The notes below the pieces were generated by a model. That model saw only the letters and a list, made by a program, of their open reading frames with translations. It searched no databases and was not told the DNA's origin. A program made the position numbers and the translations under genes. This document shows positions 33,458 to 44,365 of a stretch of 64,000 bases of DNA, piece by piece. The stretch's first letter is position 1. Every line of letters begins with the position of its first letter. The stretch covers positions 9,530,795 through 9,594,794 of the forward strand of contig NC_033635.1 in NCBI RefSeq assembly GCF_001540865.1. The letters are read 5' to 3'. Origin of the DNA: Ananas comosus. Lineage: Eukaryota; Streptophyta; Magnoliopsida; Poales; Bromeliaceae.

Positions 33458-33773
33458 TAAATTATTTTTTTTCATATTATAATACTATATTTCATATAAT
33501 TTTTTGTACTTTGAACTATTAAACATATTTTTGTATCAAATTATAGATAATGTTCTATACAAATTAAACTATTGATCGTATAATGTTGAGAATTTCAAGC
33601 GGCTCGTTTAGGGCTCGAGCTCGCTCGACTTGAAATTAGGCTCGCTCGTGCTCGGCTCGAATTAATTTCAAGCCAAGCTTGAGCTTAAATTTAGGCTCGA
33701 AATTAATTTCAAGCCGAATTTGAGCCGAGGTAAGCTCGCTCGAGCTCGGGTCGTTTCCACCCCTACTCCTATG

Positions 33774-34690
33774 CATTGTGAATCGGGAGTGAAGAAAGCT
33801 ATCAGAGTCCTTTTTTAAAACTCAGGAACATCCATGGTATTCCCAGAGGAATAAATAATTTGGCTATTGGATATGGAAAAGTGGGAACAGAAGAAAGATG
33901 AGATTTACTTAATTCTCTTTTCGTCTATTATGATCGATTATTACATTCACCTCTCTCCAAACAAATCGAGAAGGTATATTATGATTGATTATTATTAGAT
34001 TGCGAGTGCTTTTAAATTTGTTGGCCTCTCAAGTATCAAAGTTGGTATTTTTAGACACTGCGTGTAACTCTTTATTTTTATAATTTTTAGAACTTTAAAT
34101 TTTCTTACTTGATGTTTAAATTTTCTTATGAACTCTTATTTTGATTCAAGAGACGTAGTAAATAATTATGAAGTCTGACAACCGGTGAGGCTACTTTCAC
34201 CTGCCACAACCCACTTTTCTTCCTACATTTTTTTTTTCCTTCCTTCTCTAGAACAAAAGGGCACCACATGTCCCTCTAGTCTCTCTCCTCTCCTCTACTT
34301 CTACCCTTCTCTCTTATGCTCTCTTTTTCCTCTCCATCTTCCTCTTCCTTCCCTGCTTTTCTTCTTCTCTTTATTTCTCCTTCTAGGTCCTATTGTTACG
34401 CCTGCCAAGTACAATAAAAGGATTAGGAGCAGTAATAAGGAGGTTAGTGAGAGTAATAAGCAATAAAGAAGGAAGACGAGGGCTTAGCTTTGTCTCCGCT
34501 TCATGCCTTGGGTTGAGAAGCTTCGACCTTCGAAATTTAGCGCTTGGAGTCGTGCTCAGAGGTGAGAAGCGCGGAAGGGGAGAGGAGAGCGACGAGAGCG
34601 AGGAAGAAGAATGGCGAACGGTCAGGAGGTCTAGGGTGATTTGGCGAACTGACAGGGCATCCAGATAGTTCGGTGGTTTTGGAAGCCCAC
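33774..34690. other. No gene recognised; pyrimidine-rich then GC-rich tract
   Basis: 34200-34390 is dominated by CT-rich words (CTCTCCTCTCC). 34480-34670 is GC-richer with GAGAGCGACGAGAGCGAGGA. It lies directly upstream of the LTR ending at 35015 and may belong to the retroelement flank. Frames here lack domains. Confidence 0.35.
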
Positions 34691-35015
34691 TGGGTAAAAG
34701 TTTGACAGGGCATCCATTACACCATCAAGAGAAGGTCCAGATCTACACAGCCCAAACCGGATCTGTTGGGCCGCTGGTGGAAGGATTGGAAGCCCGTTTA
34801 GGACTTAGGGTTTATTTTTATTCAATTCATTATATATAAGAGGCAGTGTGTAGCTCAGGAGATTTTTATGAAGTTGATTAATGAAAATTCTCCTTCTTCT
34901 TAACTTCTCTCTTATTCTCTCTTATCCTCCCTATTTCCCCTGATCCTTCTCCTCGGCGTCCTCATCTCAGCGAGATCTCATCATCGACGGGTTGCGCCGA
35001 GTCAGGTACGTAACA
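34691..35015 (+). mobile_element. LTR fragment (possibly copia-like), plus strand
   Basis: Contains TTCATTATATATAAGAGGCA (TATA and start-site like), then AGTTGATTAATGAAAATTC and a CT-rich leader. It ends CCGAGTCAGGTACGTAACA. It pairs with the inverted copy at 29226-29700. The left end is not certain. Confidence 0.5.
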
Positions 35016-35474
35016 TATACCTTACCATTTCAATGAGGCTGCCATCTCCTCGCTAACTTCTGACCCGAAGATGTGGAGTTGGAAACTTGGGGTGTAAAAA
35101 TCATTCTTCAACCTTGAATCAAAGATAAAAAATTTCGAATAAATAATTTGTATGTTGGTTCCTCTTCATATCTTTCCCTTAAGATGGAATTCTCTGTGTT
35201 TCCGCACTTTCTTAGTGTGATTTGGGTTTCTTTTTGGTGCTTTGGGTATTTCTCGTTTGACCAACCACACCTTGCCATCAATCGCGGCAGGCGCTAGTTG
35301 TACCTTCACCTTGGGCTACATTCGTCAATCAATCAACCAATTTTAGGGCAATCAAGACGGTTGATCAAGCCCTTCCCTATTTGACTAAGGGCTGACTATA
35401 GACTCAATATTGGACCTCTAGACCATCCTTACTGACCCTACAAACACCAACAAAATATGACTAGAAGCTATCTC
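35016..35474. other. No gene seen
   Basis: Mixed-composition spacer; no frame with a domain and no repeat ends. Confidence 0.4.
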
Positions 35475-35477
35475 TTA

Positions 35478-35910
35478 GCCCCCGTTTGGTTCGGGGTTAA
35501 GAAAAAGTAGCTATTCCAGGGATAGGGTTAAGTTCAGGGTTAAAATTGTGTTAAAATTTTTTTGTGTTTGGTTGGAGGTTGGAGTTAGTCTAGGATAGTG
35601 AAAAAAAGTGTTTGGTTGGAGTAGGTGGGATAAAAAGATAATGATTGATAAAGAAGAAAAAGGTGAGAGCTCGGGATGCGTGCGGGGTTAAAGTTGGGAA
35701 GGTGAGTGGGGTTAATGATTGATAAAGAAGAAAAATGTGAGAGCTCGGGATGCGTGCGGGGTTAAAGTTGGGAGGGGGAGTGGGGTTAGTAAACCCCACT
35801 AACCCGGTTTGGGGTGAGGTTTACTAACCCCACCCCAAAAGAGTGGTGTTTGGATATAAATTAGGGGTTAAGGGGTTATTTCACCCCTTAACCCCCAACC
35901 AAACGGTGGC
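35478..35910. mobile_element. Tourist-like (PIF/Harbinger) MITE
   Basis: Ends GCCCCCGTTTGGTTCGGGGT and, inward from the right, GCCACCGTTTGGTTGGGGGT. The 3-bp duplication TTA lies at 35475-35477 and 35911-35913. Internally, a segment with GATAAAGAAGAAAAA and GAGCTCGGGATGCGTGCGGG occurs twice in tandem (about 35643 and 35717). Confidence 0.82.
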
Positions 35911-35913
35911 TTA

Positions 35914-37059
35914 GGAGCCGTTTGGTTGGATGTAGTTATAAAAACAGTGTAGTTGGAAGTACATGCAGTTGTAAATGTTGCAGTCATAACTATACCTAGG
36001 GGCCGTTTGGTTAGATGTAATTATAAATGCAGTGTAGTTAGAGATACATGCAGTTGGAAATACAGCAGTTACAACTACATGAATCATGTTTGGTTGGATG
36101 TAGTAGAAAGCGCTGCAAGTATAAATAATTTGTTTGGTTGCATGCAGTTGAGAAATAATTTTTAAAATTTTATTATTTTATATATATGATGGTGAGATTA
36201 CCTCCAATGTAATAAAGGAAAATAATTTTTATTTGAAAAATATTGAGGAGGTAAGCATACTTTTTACTCAAAGTTACTTTCTCCAACTGCTGTAGTTGGA
36301 ACTGCGGCCAATTTGCGCGTAGTTCGAACTGCTGCAGTTGGGCCTCCTCCTGCAGTTCCTATTACAGCAGTTGGAGTTAAATACATCAAACCAAACACGA
36401 AATTTGTATTTACATACATTTACAACTGCAGTGCAGTCGCAACTACATGCAACCAAACAGCCCCCTAGTCTGTTTGGTTTTATGCAGTTGCAACTGCTGC
36501 AGTTACATTTCTTCTGTTTGGTAGTCTGCAGTTGAGATTTGTATTTGTAAATTCTGTCAATATTTAGATAACAATATGAGATTACCTCTTCTGAGCATAA
36601 CGTAATCATATTTTAATTATTAATTAAGACTTTATATCTATATATAATTTATATATTATAAAATTAAGTATGAATTTAATAAATTTTAAATATAAATATA
36701 TTATAAATTTGGTCAAAATAAAAATTAAGATATTATTAAACTAGCAGACTGAAAAATAAAAAGTGTATGAAAAAAATTTATTGACCCTAACAGACATTAC
36801 TAAATCCTATTAGATTTCATGAATGTGTATTTTTGAAAAAAAAAATAAAAAAGGAAGCATATGAAAAAAAAAAAAATTACACTTTGTTTATATTTTTAAT
36901 GGGCAAGCCGACTCCGGCTCAACTGCTGCAGTTGGGCCTTCTCGTGCAGATGCAATTGCAGCAGTTGGATCTAACTACACCAAACCAAACAAAAAATTAA
37001 TAGATGCATGAATTTCCAACTGCAATACAGTTGGAAATGCATGCAACCAAACAGCCCCT
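35914..37059. mobile_element. Outer MITE with GTTTGGTT ends, carrying a nested copy
   Basis: The left end is GGAGCCGTTTGGTTGGATGT after TTA. The right end read inward is GGGGCTGTTTGGTTGCATGC, followed by TTA (37060-37062). Its left TTA is the right target duplication of the neighbour, so the two inserted side by side. CTGCAGTTG words recur throughout. Confidence 0.65.
35999..36464. mobile_element. Nested MITE with GTTTGGTT ends
   Basis: The left end is GGGGCCGTTTGGTTAGATGT. The right end read inward is GGGGCTGTTTGGTTGCATGT. A 3-bp duplication CTA lies at 35996-35998 and 36465-36467. It belongs to the same family as its host element. Confidence 0.7.
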
Positions 37060-37181
37060 TAGTGTTGCATCACTAAAATTAAAATATATATCTTGTTAAC
37101 TATTGCAATTATCTTTTTATATTCATGTTGGACATATTAGTATTATGATGGAGTAAACATGGTCTTATCTGTATGTACTTA

Positions 37182-37276
37182 CACCCCGTTTGGAATGGGT
37201 ACACGAGGGGGGATAAGGCGGTTATCCCCCCTCTTGCAACCTGGTACAAGCCCCTTGTACCAGGTTGTTCTACCCC

Positions 37277-37307
<31 letters not shown>

Positions 37308-37362
37308 TTCTTATATCTATCCCCGATATAACTAGTTCTTGCTGATACTCGAACCAAACGGA
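37182..37362. mobile_element. Short MITE with CCCCGTTTGG ends
   Basis: CCCCGTTTGGAATGGGTAC on the left and, inward from the right, TCCGTTTGGTTCGAGTATC. A (GA)n tract and the inverted pair ACCTGGTACAAG / CTTGTACCAGGT lie in the middle. Confidence 0.55.
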
Positions 37363-37917
37363 GTCACATAACTTGCATGACTTTAGGAAATGCATCGAAT
37401 TCTGTAGAGACTTGATCAAATTTTGTTAATATACAAGCGTTATCAGAGAACTGATTATGTATGTACTTTCTAATGATATTATATGTAGGAATATTGTATT
37501 GAGCGTCGTGACTAGCTAGAGTTGTTGAATTTGGAACATCTGATATCGTCGAGTGTGCATGTGTCAATTTTGATGTTTGAATAACATAGCTAAAAAATCA
37601 ATTATCACATCGCTTGGTATATATAAATATGCTTGAGCTTGGCGGGAACATTATGACTTAAAAAGAAAAAGAAATGTGATACTTTTAGAATTTAAAATAA
37701 TCTATATATAAGATATAATAAGACTAAACCTCTTAACACGGTTATAATATTTTGAGCGCTGATTATAGCTACGAAGTTAATAAGGTTAAATATATTAGGG
37801 TTAGAGTACTTCTAGAATGGATGATCCTCCTAGGATGCAGGGCATGTTTCCTCATCAAAAATCACTTGGAATAGCGGAAGGCTCTGTGCTTTTGAAAGTA
37901 TATCCATACCATCCCTC
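37363..37917. other. No gene seen
   Basis: AT-rich spacer with no recognised coding region. Confidence 0.4.
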
Positions 37918-37922
37918 AAGTG

Positions 37923-38474
37923 TGTCGAATCGTTGGCGCTAACCATTAATCCCAAAAGCTCGAGCTGCTAGAAATACGCAATCAATTTACTTAAAGCATA
38001 CAGATAAAGCGCCGACGGGTCTTGATTGTGACTCGGCCCAACCAGCCTCACAGCACTTCGAACATGATTTAGCTCGAACATAACTCGACCCACCCAGGCT
38101 CACGCTATTTTGAATATGACTCCGCCCAACAGTGCAGAACGCTGGCCCATTTAAGCCAACAATCCTCCCTCTAGCACCTGCACACATTTACAGCATGTGG
38201 GAATCGAACCTGTTACCTCTGTCCCCGATAACACTTGTCGGATCGTTGACGCTAACCATTAATCCCAAAAGCTCGAGTTGTTAGAAATACGCAACCAATT
38301 CACTTAAATCATACAGATAAAGTGCCCACAAGTTTTGATTGTGACTCAGTCTAACCAGCCTCATGCCACTTCGAACATGACTTGGCCCACCCTAACCTCA
38401 CGCCATTTCGAATATGACTCGGCCTAATATGGCCTCCCGCCACAAGGCAGGATGCTGGCCTATTTAAGTCAACA
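37923..38474 (-). mobile_element. Complete TRIM retrotransposon with 74-bp internal region
   Basis: Two 239-bp direct repeats (37923-38161 and 38236-38474), each starting TGTCG and ending AACA on the plus strand, flank only 74 bases. A perfect 5-bp duplication AAGTG lies at 37918-37922 and 38475-38479. On the minus strand the internal part reads AGTGTTATCGGGGACAGAGG (primer-site position). It then has AGGTTCGATTCCCAC and ends with the purine tract GCTAGAGGGAGGAT next to the LTR. There is no coding capacity. Solo LTRs of the family are at 25916 and 63649. The LTRs differ at a fair number of positions, so it is not recent. Confidence 0.88.
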
Positions 38475-38479
38475 AAGTG

Positions 38480-39060
38480 GCAGCATATTTTTTTTTCTTA
38501 TTCTTTTAAGCCTTACATTTTTTATAGAATTCAAATTCGAATTCTAATGTGAATCTTATATAGATGCGGCGGTCACGATCTGATTATAAGGGTGTTGGTG
38601 CCAATAGAAAAGCGCCACGTGGTGAATCGGTGCACGGCGCAGCCAGGAGCTCCAAAGCTAGAAATAAATGACATTTGGTGCACCGGGAGTAAGTAACAAA
38701 TGGTAACCAACCGCAAGCAGTTTGAGCAGTTGAGATCGACCTATAGTGGCCCACGAAATTAGGGAAGTGGCTGATCATATAAATAACTAAAAAATAATGC
38801 ACGGAGTATAAATAGGCGAATAACACCTGAAAAAGTGATCTTTTCCCTACGAATAGAAAACAACTTTTCAATTTCTATGTATTTTTCTTACATTTTTAAG
38901 AGTAGTCTACTTATAATTTTTTTTTCCTTTGCCGCATTTTCTGTCTTTCTTAAGAGTAATTTTAAGTTAGATTTCTGGAGTCTGTATGCCGCACAGGCAC
39001 ACTCTTTTTTGTACAAGTCTCCAAATTTAGTTTTAATATATAAAAACATTCGGCTCTTCA
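38480..39060. other. No gene recognised
   Basis: Mixed DNA with several short frames without domains. No repeat ends were found. Confidence 0.4.
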
Positions 39061-39200
39061 GCCGACCCAAATCACTGTGCATTCCGCACATTCGGCTCAT
39101 TCAGCATTCCGTACATTCGGCTTATTCAGCCGAACCAATTCTACAGTAAAGGATTTCGAACTCGGCTGATCCGATCTGTTATCAGCCGAATCGCTTGATC
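39050..39200. repeat. Cluster of ATTCGGCT / CAGCCGAA motifs
   Basis: TTCGGCT and its complement occur about eight times in 150 bases, in both orientations, with the unit ATTCCG(C/T)ACATTCGGCT. Function unknown; it may be a decayed transposon end. Confidence 0.55.
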
Positions 39201-39559
39201 TATCGAAGGGCGCAAATTTCGAGAATCACCACGTGAAGTCGTATCAAATCACTGCACACTTTCCTAGAGAGATCTTTGACCAGATCAAAAGTTAAGGAAT
39301 TCGGCTCCTAGCAAAGGGGATTGGATTGCGATGCTCCAATTCCAAACTATGCCTAAATCTTTTCGAGTTGGGATTTGTCTTAGCATGCCAATTCACGTTG
39401 TGGGCTTAATTTATGGATTTGTTGTTCCACTTATACATAGTTCAGAGACGTATAATGATCCAAGTAAGAACGAGCTGAGCTTAAGCTGGTGCATTTTGTA
39501 TCGAGTTCAACTCGAGCTGCTAAGGAATTTATTTGTTTGGATACTTGGGCGCAAATAAC

Positions 39560-39850
39560 AATAACAATAATAAATATTATTATTATTGTTGCTGCTCAGG
39601 CCCTACCTCCGGCGCAGGGCACTGCGGCAACCGCAAACCTTCCTGCAGCGTCTACACCAGTCGTTGCTCTAGCCACGACGACGATGACTGTTTCCGCTAG
39701 CGCAAATGACACCCTTGCAGCGGAGGCGCCTACATCAGGGCGAAACTGGCAACAAAAGTTTGACCTGCGAAAGTTCACAGGCAAATCGGATGATGGGTAG
39801 GCCGTTGAGCGATGGGTCTCCTGTATAGATCGAGAAGCTTTTACGTGACT
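39560..39850 (+). pseudogene. Possible retroelement gag fragment
   Basis: A frame from about 39489 has an Ala/Thr/Pro-rich start and then WQQKFDLRKFTGKSDDG. It stops at 39798-39800 and, read on, would give AVERWVSCIDREAF. A low-complexity head followed by an F..L.KF.G..D....ERW pattern resembles the start of a plant Ty3/gypsy gag domain. The call is weak; no zinc knuckle, protease or LTR accompanies it. Confidence 0.3.
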
Positions 39851-39939
39851 TGTACATGAAGGAATAGAACAAGGTCCCTCTGGCCGCCCACTGTTTAAAA
39901 CAATATCTATACTCTTGATCTTGATTACAAGACTTCTAT

Positions 39940-40150
39940 CATCAATTTTTAAAGAATGTTCATTTTCAGCCATTCATTTTTGTGTCCACTTGATGGACAA
40001 TATCAGAAAAATATTAAATTTGGTTTGTAAATTCTTCAAGTGGTATAGATCATGTTCAACAATACTGATCGTCAATTTGGAGGCTCCATCATAAAAAACA
40101 AATAGATGGCAATGAAGCTCATTTGTTATTAATAGCATTCCAACTCAACT
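39940..40150. mobile_element. Right-half fragment of family A fold-back MITE
   Basis: TTTCAGCCATTCATTTT, ATAGATCATGTTCAAC and TCCATCATAAAAAACAAA follow the order of the right arm of the copy at 22030. The left arm is absent. Confidence 0.5.
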
Positions 40151-40324
40151 CTATATATATCATTTACTCTCGAGTTATTTGTTATATAAAACTATTCTCA
40201 TAAATAAATTTTTACTATTTGTTTTTATTTCATATATACGTAAACCTATTCCAATTGGAATTTTGAAATTGGCTTATTGGCCTCCAAATATAGTCTGGAC
40301 TCATTAAAAGCTGTGCTCATTAAT

Positions 40325-40560
40325 AAAGAGTCCGACTACAGTGATGTTAAAAGCACCAACCACTTGGTGTTTGCAAGTTTTTCACCGTTAGGTCTATTCT
40401 TTTAATTAATTCCACTCCTTACATTATGGTATTTCACCAACCACTCACTCAATCATAAAAAATTACTATTATTTTTACCATACAAATCTTTATCCAAAGG
40501 CCAAAAACTTATCAGCACCAATGACATGTGCTTTTAAAACCATGGGAGCTCAATTCCATT
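40325..40560. mobile_element. Family B MITE
   Basis: AGAGTCCGACTACAGTGATG on the left and the CAATGACATGTGCTTTTAAA / GGGAGCTC end on the right. TTTTTCACCGTTAG and CCAAAGGCCAAAAAC blocks match the copy at 21472. Confidence 0.6.
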
Positions 40561-40725
40561 AATAAATAAGCTTTCCTCGAGCCACTTTATTATAAACTAG
40601 AGCCCGCTTAATGACAACTTATTTACAAATTTACATAAAGAAGAGAGTTGTAATGGTCAATTTTCTTAAACTGTTTTAGATCAATCTTTTGGTTAACATA
40701 GTTGATTCTAAGCCAACTCAGTTAG

Positions 40726-40930
40726 GGATGTCAATGGGTACGAATACCTAAAGTTTTATCTGAACCCGAACACGAATGAATTGTATATGCCTGATGCTAA
40801 ACAGACATAGTTTCGAATATAAATATCAAAAATGAAAACCCAAAGGATTTGGAATCAGGTATGAATTTTTACTGCACCTGACCCGTACCCGAACCCGAAT
40901 TGATTTTACATTTTATATTTGATTATAAAC
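40726..40930. mobile_element. Truncated hAT-like element related to 2936
   Basis: Begins TAGGGATGTCAATGGGTACG and carries GAACCCGAACACG and GTACCCGAACCCGAA words. The right end is missing. Confidence 0.6.
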
Positions 40931-41428
40931 ATTTGGGCTGGAACTATAAACACCCATCTAATAAAACAACTAAGCCAAAAGAAATGCATTCCAAAGAACT
41001 TTTATATGACAAGCAAATACCTTGAATTGTCGCAACCAAATAAAAACTATCACCACTTATCTACAATATTTGCACCAACTGCCCTTCACTTCTAATTTTT
41101 TACTCTTTAGGGTTATACAACTAATTTTCTAAACCTATATTTTCTAGCAATTTAAGAAAACACGAGTTACATGACATAACTACATTAAAAATGCTTTATG
41201 TTCAATAGACGATGGCATTTGGATCATATAAAGAATGTGATGCTTAATAAGTAAAATCAACAAAATACATATATATATATATATTTTTGTGCAGGCATTT
41301 CACTAGACATGAATAATCCCAATATAAACAGCTTAGAAAATTGTAGTAAATTGAGGTGTTGTAGAAAACCAAATAAAAGTGAGATTTTTTTTATCCCTCC
41401 ATTCACTTCGAACATGCAATTTTGGTAA
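40931..41428. repeat. Dispersed repeat X, copy 2 (empty hAT site)
   Basis: Matches 30856-32160 without the 806-bp hAT element. Here the junction reads TTTTTTACTCTTTAGGG and runs straight into the right flank (CTAATTTTCTAAACCTATAT). At 41428 the match breaks off, and it resumes at 44101 after a LINE poly-A tail. Confidence 0.85.
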
Positions 41429-41518
41429 ACTTGAGCATTCTTATTAGAACTTTATATTATAAAAGGAGGAAACCTTTAAGTGAAAGAAGGACGTTTCGAT
41501 CTGCTTCACAATGGTGGA

Positions 41519-41659
41519 ACAGCTAGCGCACTTTCTACTAAAAATATCTTTAAAAGTGGCATATGCTTTGATCTCGGAGATAGGCGGTCTATTGACTTTT
41601 GGTCTGATAGGTGGTGTGGCGACGCTCCTCTGAAGACGCTTTTTTTTCGACATTTATGA
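41519..41659 (+). pseudogene. LINE (L1-type) ORF2 fragment
   Basis: The frame from 41519 contains GICFDLGDRRSIDFWSDRWC and then GDAPLKTLFF before a stop. The I/L-G-D-G-x-S-I-x-F-W-x-D-x-W-C-G pattern is typical of the region between reverse transcriptase and the zinc-binding domain of plant L1-type LINEs. It is in the same orientation as the fragment at 43269 and probably from the same insertion, now broken up. Confidence 0.6.
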
Positions 41660-42643
41660 GAAGTAGTTATGAAGGGACTTTTAATGAAGGAGTGTCGCTC
41701 ACTATAAGGTTGGAGGTGGAGAAAAAGAGCGATTCTCCTACACACCACTTTAATCCTGTTCGTTAATTTACTGCAGTGAATGGCTATGATTTAATAAGGC
41801 AAAGCCGGTGACCTGCTATTTGTTTCCCAGTATCAGTTAGCCGGTACCTCTATTGAGGGCTTTTTGGTCATTAAGAAATCTACTTTATGCTATACTTGTG
41901 AGGGTAATTTTGGACTTTTACCATTTATGAGATCGAATCTAGCATTACCATCTAGCTTCCCCTTGTACATGAAAGTTTCCAATAACCCCTTCAACTATAA
42001 GCAACTAAGAAAGAGCACCCTCAACTTTCAAATTCTTTTGGAACGAGCCCTTACTTTTAATTTTTAAAACAAAGTAGTTTTGTTAAAAAGGAGATTTTAT
42101 TGAATTTATAAATCATTTTTATCAAATTTAATAATTTTAAGAAAAATGAATTAGAATAATTGACAATCAATGGAGTTATTATATTTAATAAAATTTTAAC
42201 TAATATAACAAGAATAATTCAAATCTAAAAAAATCAAACTAATTAATAGAACTAATAGAGCCATCGAGATTCAAATTAATATTTTTGAACTTTTATGTTA
42301 CTTTAATATTGAATTAACAATTTAAGTTTAAAATTTGTTATTCATTTAAAATTTAATTTATACTATAATGAATATAAATTTAAAACTCAAGTTAAATTTT
42401 AATTTCGGGGTTAGTTACTTATAAAATTAGCTACTTTCTAATTTGGTAAGTAACAAAATTAAATAAAGAGACAAAGTATTGGAAACTATTGATTTGCTAT
42501 TTGATTAGCATTTATTTTTCAACATTGTCCTTACAATTGATTTTAATTGGTAACCTGTTGAGTAGGTTACTAATGTTTAAAAGTCAATCATATTCTCAAA
42601 AAATAAACGGTTAGATTTAAATGAGTTGGTGTATTGATGCATT
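41660..42643. other. No gene seen; unassigned insertion(s) within the LINE region
   Basis: AT-rich DNA that separates two parts of the broken LINE. There are no clear ends. Confidence 0.4.
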
Positions 42644-43260
42644 CATGGACGAAGCTATGTGGTGGCCCAAGGTGGCCATGGCCCCCCTCAACTTTTCAAC
42701 ATTTGCTTAATGCTCCTTCAATTTTTTTTTTTTGGTGTACCATTGATAGATTTGGCCCCCCCTAGATTTTCAATATTTACTTAATAGTATGGTGCTAACA
42801 TAACTCTCTCTCTTTCTCCTAATCGATATACTCTTTTTATATATGAAAATATATTAAAATCTATTCTTTTGTAATATATTTCTCTACTCTAAAAATTTTA
42901 TTTAATAATTTTTTTAAAGCTTTTATTTATCTTAGATGAGCTCTTTTATTTGACTAAATCAAGAATTGCACTAAATTTAATAGCTATGTTAATTTTATTT
43001 ACTAAAAAGCTAAAAAATTACTATTAGATTTAGTAAAATTTTTAAGTTATTTTAATGTAATGATATAAATAAAATAATTAGAAGTTAAACATCTGAAAAT
43101 AAAAAAAAAATAAAGTTCATACTTTTACATTATTTATTTAATTAATAATTTTTTAATAAAAATTTTTTAATTAGAAAAATTTTGTTTATTATTTATTACT
43201 AAAATTTTTATTTAAATATATTTTGGCCCTCCTCAAGATTGAATCCTAGCTTCGTCCCTG
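42644..43260. mobile_element. Non-autonomous hAT-like element with GGACGAAGCTA ends
   Basis: Left CATGGACGAAGCTATGTGG; right end read inward CAGGGACGAAGCTAGGATTC. A perfect 8-bp duplication GATGCATT lies at 42636-42643 and 43261-43268. GGCCCCCC / GGCCCTCC blocks lie near both ends and the core is AT-rich. No transposase. Confidence 0.85.
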
Positions 43261-43268
43261 GATGCATT

Positions 43269-44100
43269 TCTCGGAGAGAAATCCTACGAGGAGCCGGGGT
43301 CAGGAGGGGTGACTGCAGAATCAAAGAATTCAAGGATTTCCTTTCAAGTTTTCATGTTTTAGACAAGCCTGATGAAATTCGATGTAGATGGAACGCAAGA
43401 AGATGTTTCACCGTTAAGTCGATGTATGTACTGATCCGAGATGGGGGAGTTCGAGATTTTCTTTTGCTAAAGGTTTGGGAGTTGAAAATACCATCTAAAG
43501 TTAGAATTTTTATTTGGTTAGCACTTAAGAAACGCCTACCTACGATTGACAACTTATTCAAAAGAGCCTGGTTTGTGAATCAACAGTGCGTGATGTGCGA
43601 CAACGATTTAGAGACTATTGGTTATTTGCTGGTTTGATGCGTAATCAGCAGATTTTTTATGTACAACATCCTAGAAGGTAGGCACATTTCAGGGCCTGAA
43701 ATGGAGGTCAGGAGTGTATAGGAACTTCTCGGTGGGGACTGCCGCCAAGGGGCAGCTGCGAGGGATCTAACTAAGGTCGTAACCTATTAGTGGATGATCT
43801 AGCGGGAAAGAAATAATATTATTTTTGGGAGCCAATCATTTGACCCTTTTTTGACTATTAGACGAATACGAAACATAAGTAGCAAATGGACTGAGTTTTG
43901 CAGCTTTTAGTGCCTTGGTTTTGAGTGAGGAGTACAAGTATCAATTTTCTGTAGTTTTTTATTTTAGTTTTTATTTGTCTTTTTTGTTTTGGTTGCCTTC
44001 AATGTTTGTCGAGGCCACGTTGCCTCAACCTCTGTAGTTAAATTCATCTGCTAAATGAATAAAGTGGGTAGCGTGCTACCTTTCTCTCATAAAAAAAAAA
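43269..44100 (+). pseudogene. 3' end of an L1-type LINE: zinc-binding domain, 3' UTR and poly-A
   Basis: The frame running to 43637 has the reverse-transcriptase zinc-binding pattern (zf-RVT): FTVKSMYVLI, VWELKIPSKVRIFIWLALKK, RLPTIDNLFKR and CVMCDNDLETIGYL. After a stop, a further piece (W..RERNNIIFG, about 43795-43830) is also typical of LINE C-termini but lies behind several stops. The 3' end (44040-44090) is CTAAATGAATAAAGTGGG, then TAGCGTGCTACC and poly-A. The element is dead: no intact endonuclease or reverse transcriptase is seen. It interrupts repeat X copy 2. Confidence 0.75.
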
Positions 44101-44365
44101 ACAAAGATACTAACAGTTACTCTATATTAATTGAATTAGCACGGATTATTATAGAAAAAATGGTGATTAGCAACGTCTTTTAGCCCTTCGACGCACAAAA
44201 GTGCCGCTAAGTCAGCTGCCGACGCTTTCTAATGTTGGCCGGTGGATCGGTAAGTGTTGTGACAAGAGAAATATATGGACACATAGCAAAGCATGGGCAA
44301 AATCATCTCCGGCACTTTAAAGTGTTGTTGGGTTTGTCGCCAAATATACTAGTGTTACAAGCCGA
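44101..44365. repeat. Repeat X copy 2, continuation after the LINE
   Basis: ACTAACAGTTACTC, GAATTAGCAC, GACGCTTTCTA and CATAGCAAAGCATGGGCAAA match 32195-32450. It includes a truncated mini-CACTA-like element. Confidence 0.8.

Larger units (their letters stand above)
33115..33765. mobile_element. Non-autonomous hAT-like element with GCTCGA arrays, interrupted
   Basis: Ends: TAGGGCTGGCAAATGAGCGA on the left, TAGGGGTGGAAACGACCCGA when the right end is read inward. A perfect 8-bp duplication CTCCTATG lies at 33107-33114 and 33766-33773. Both arms are arrays of GCTCGA/TCGAGC. A family-A/B MITE fragment (33318-33456) lies inside and ends at the N at 33457, so part of the middle is missing. Confidence 0.85.

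Noticed and set aside
38195..38225. tRNA gene suggested by GGTTCGATTCCCAC
   Set aside because: The B-box-like word stands alone in the 74-base internal region of a TRIM, with no acceptor stem or anticodon arm around it.
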